From Nocardia sp. CC227C (lineage in GTDB: Bacteria; Actinomycetota; Actinomycetes; Mycobacteriales; Mycobacteriaceae), in the NCBI RefSeq assembly GCF_030767025.1, contig NZ_JASITE010000002.1:496001-560000 (forward strand): a stretch of DNA of 64,000 bases. Direction: 5' to 3'. The notes below the pieces were generated by a model. That model was given only the letters and a program-made list of their open reading frames with translations. It was not told the origin of the DNA and did not search any database. Positions 62,667-64,000 of the stretch are shown here, in pieces. The first letter of the stretch is position 1. Every line of letters starts with the position of its first letter. The position numbers and the translations under genes were made by a program.

Positions 62667-64000
62667 CTACCGGCCCGACCGTCGGGATGTGCTGTCCGGA
62701 CGGGGCGCGTCCGGAGATCGGTCCGGACCCTCCGGTGTGTCGGGTTCGCCGAGCGGTGCGGCGGCACCGATGAGTCCGGCCAATTCGCCTGGGCCGGGCA
62801 GATGTTCGGGGGCGATGGTGCGGCCGGTGCGCACGTAGTGGAAGGCCGCGCCGATCCGGTCCAGCATCTCGGTCTCGGTGGCGCCGGTGCGCTGGGCGAG
62901 CAGCCGGGCCCAGGCCACCCGGTAGACGGCCAGCTGCACGGCGACGGCGGCTTCCTCGGCGGGTTTCGGTTCCGCGCCGGTCTTCCAGTCGACCACCACC
63001 CAGCGGCCGTCCGGTTCCCGGAAGACGGCGTCCATGCGACCGCGAACGACGGTGCCCGCCAGCGTCGTTTCGAACGAGACCTCGACCTCGACGGGGTTGC
63101 GGTCGGCCCACGGGGAGGCGAGGAACGCCTCCTGCAGGCGCACCAGGTCGGCGTCGGTGTCGCCGGTGTCGGCCGCGCCGGGGAGCTCGTCGATGCCGAG
63201 CAGCCGCGTCGCCCCGAACCAGCGTTGCAGCCAGGCGTGGAAGGCGGTGCCGCGCCGGGCGAACGCGCTGGGCGGGTACGGCAGCGGGCGGCGCAGCCGG
63301 GCGGCCAGCTTCGCCGGGTCGGCATGCAGGTCGACCAGGGCGGTGGCGGGCAGCTGTCCGGGCAGTTCGACATCCCGGGCGGCGCGCTCGGCGGCGGCGT
63401 GCTCGGCGAGCAGCGCGTCGACGTCGGCCGCCCAGCCCTCGGGGTCGGCGTCGTCGGGATCTGTTTCGCCCGCGCCGGTTTCGAGGTCGGCGAGCGAATC
63501 GGCACGCTGGTGCGGCGGACTGGTATCCTGGCTCGCTCCCGCGGTGGCTGTGCGCCCGGCTGTACCGGCACCGTCCCGGGCACTCACCCGCGAAAGCGGG
63601 GTGCCGCGCTCGGCTGGAACAGCCGCTCGACACGCTGGCCCCTCACCGGTACCGGCGGCGTCGGACACTCGTTCCGACGCACCGGCCGCACCGTGTTCCG
63701 AACTCACGCCGCGTGACTCGACCGCCGTCGGCGTGGCGGAATCGGCTGGGGTGGCGGGAAGGTCGAAGCCGAGGTCGAGTTCGGTTTGGATGCCCCGGGC
63801 CGCGCGCCGCTGCTCCTCGCGCAGCTCGGCCAGCGCCGCGCGGACCAGCGCCGCACCGTGCTCGATATCGGCGCGGCGCTTGCCGAGGGGGTCGCGGGGC
63901 CAGGTGGCGGTGGGCGGGTTGTCGGTGAAGGGGTTGGGGGTGTCGGGGGGCGGCGGATCGTCCCAGCGGTCGATGCGGACGGCGCGGGCCAGCGAGCCGG
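62667..64000 (-). CDS. adnB: AdnB helicase-nuclease, C-terminal part
   Basis: 444 codons, open to the right edge, so the N-terminal helicase domains are outside the window. The visible part includes a family segment (TATWPRDPLGKRRADIEHGA), a low-complexity insertion (about 63480-63760 in DNA) and the RecB-type nuclease core GRMDAVFREPDGRWVVVDWK. In mycobacteria AdnAB resects DNA double-strand breaks. The long disordered insertion between helicase and nuclease parts appears larger than usual. Assigned to AdnB from the neighbouring gene order. Confidence 0.85.
   Translation of the reverse strand, partial: GSLARAVRIDRWDDPPPPDTPNPFTDNPPTATWPRDPLGKRRADIEHGAALVRAALAELREEQRRAARGIQTELDLGFDLPATPADSATPTAVESRGVSSEHGAAGASERVSDAAGTGEGPACRAAVPAERGTPLSRVSARDGAGTAGRTATAGASQDTSPPHQRADSLADLETGAGETDPDDADPEGWAADVDALLAEHAAAERAARDVELPGQLPATALVDLHADPAKLAARLRRPLPYPPSAFARRGTAFHAWLQRWFGATRLLGIDELPGAADTGDTDADLVRLQEAFLASPWADRNPVEVEVSFETTLAGTVVRGRMDAVFREPDGRWVVVDWKTGAEPKPAEEAAVAVQLAVYRVAWARLLAQRTGATETEMLDRIGAAFHYVRTGRTIAPEHLPGPGELAGLIGAAAPLGEPDTPEGPDRSPDAPRPDSTSRRSGR

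Noticed and set aside
61386..63716. 776-codon plus-strand reading frame
   Set aside because: Shadow of the potassium channel and adnB genes.

Overview
The window is high-GC actinobacterial DNA, most likely from Nocardia or a close relative in the Mycobacteriales. The evidence is a type VII secretion (ESX) locus, a resuscitation-promoting factor, a WhiB7 regulator, mycoredoxin, the two-subunit AdnAB-type helicase-nuclease, and a right-hand gene order that matches, from memory, Mycobacterium tuberculosis Rv3192-Rv3201c almost gene for gene. No database search was possible, so all family names come from reading the translations.

Left half, 1 to about 31.3 kb: one flank of an ESX locus. eccA, eccB and the start of eccC run off the left edge on the minus strand. 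Upstream of them lies a long block of accessory and probable substrate genes, almost all on the minus strand. It contains an EspB homologue followed by an EspL-like YbaB protein and an EspH-like protein, three paralogous EspK-like proteins, three large paralogous proteins ending in a shared domain with an FHPxGI motif, a pair of related four-helix membrane proteins, an NlpC/P60 peptidase and a CpnT-like secretion domain. EsxA/B, EccD, EccE and MycP are not in the window and presumably lie to the left. Many transcription units here start at a promoter carrying the same palindrome, TTCCCA-N4-TGGGAA, set five bases before a -10 box of the form GAnAAT. I noticed about ten copies, all left of 38.1 kb and none in the right half. 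It looks like the operator of a dedicated ESX regulon and is the most interesting signal in the window.

Middle, 31.3-46 kb: an accessory region. It holds a compact terpenoid cluster (FAD monooxygenase, prenyl diphosphate synthase, terpene synthase and a convergent epoxide-hydrolase-like gene), a HEAT-repeat protein, a membrane protein of unknown role, a Crp/Fnr-type regulator, a cutinase operon facing a MarR regulator, a decayed haloperoxidase, a lipoprotein, a secretory lipase, the initiator tRNA, and an rpf gene behind a long structured leader.

Right, 46-64 kb: conserved chromosomal core. It carries a UPF0182 membrane protein, a PPA1309-family protein, a YlbL-type PDZ/Lon protease, a DUF2342-type metalloprotease, a cyclodehydratase-like protein, an ABC1 kinase, whiB7 with an unusually long leader containing a 121-codon reading frame, uvrD2, mrx1, nudC, a potassium channel and the C-terminus of adnB. 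Short tandem repeats fill two intergenic gaps, at 46.35 and 53.35 kb.
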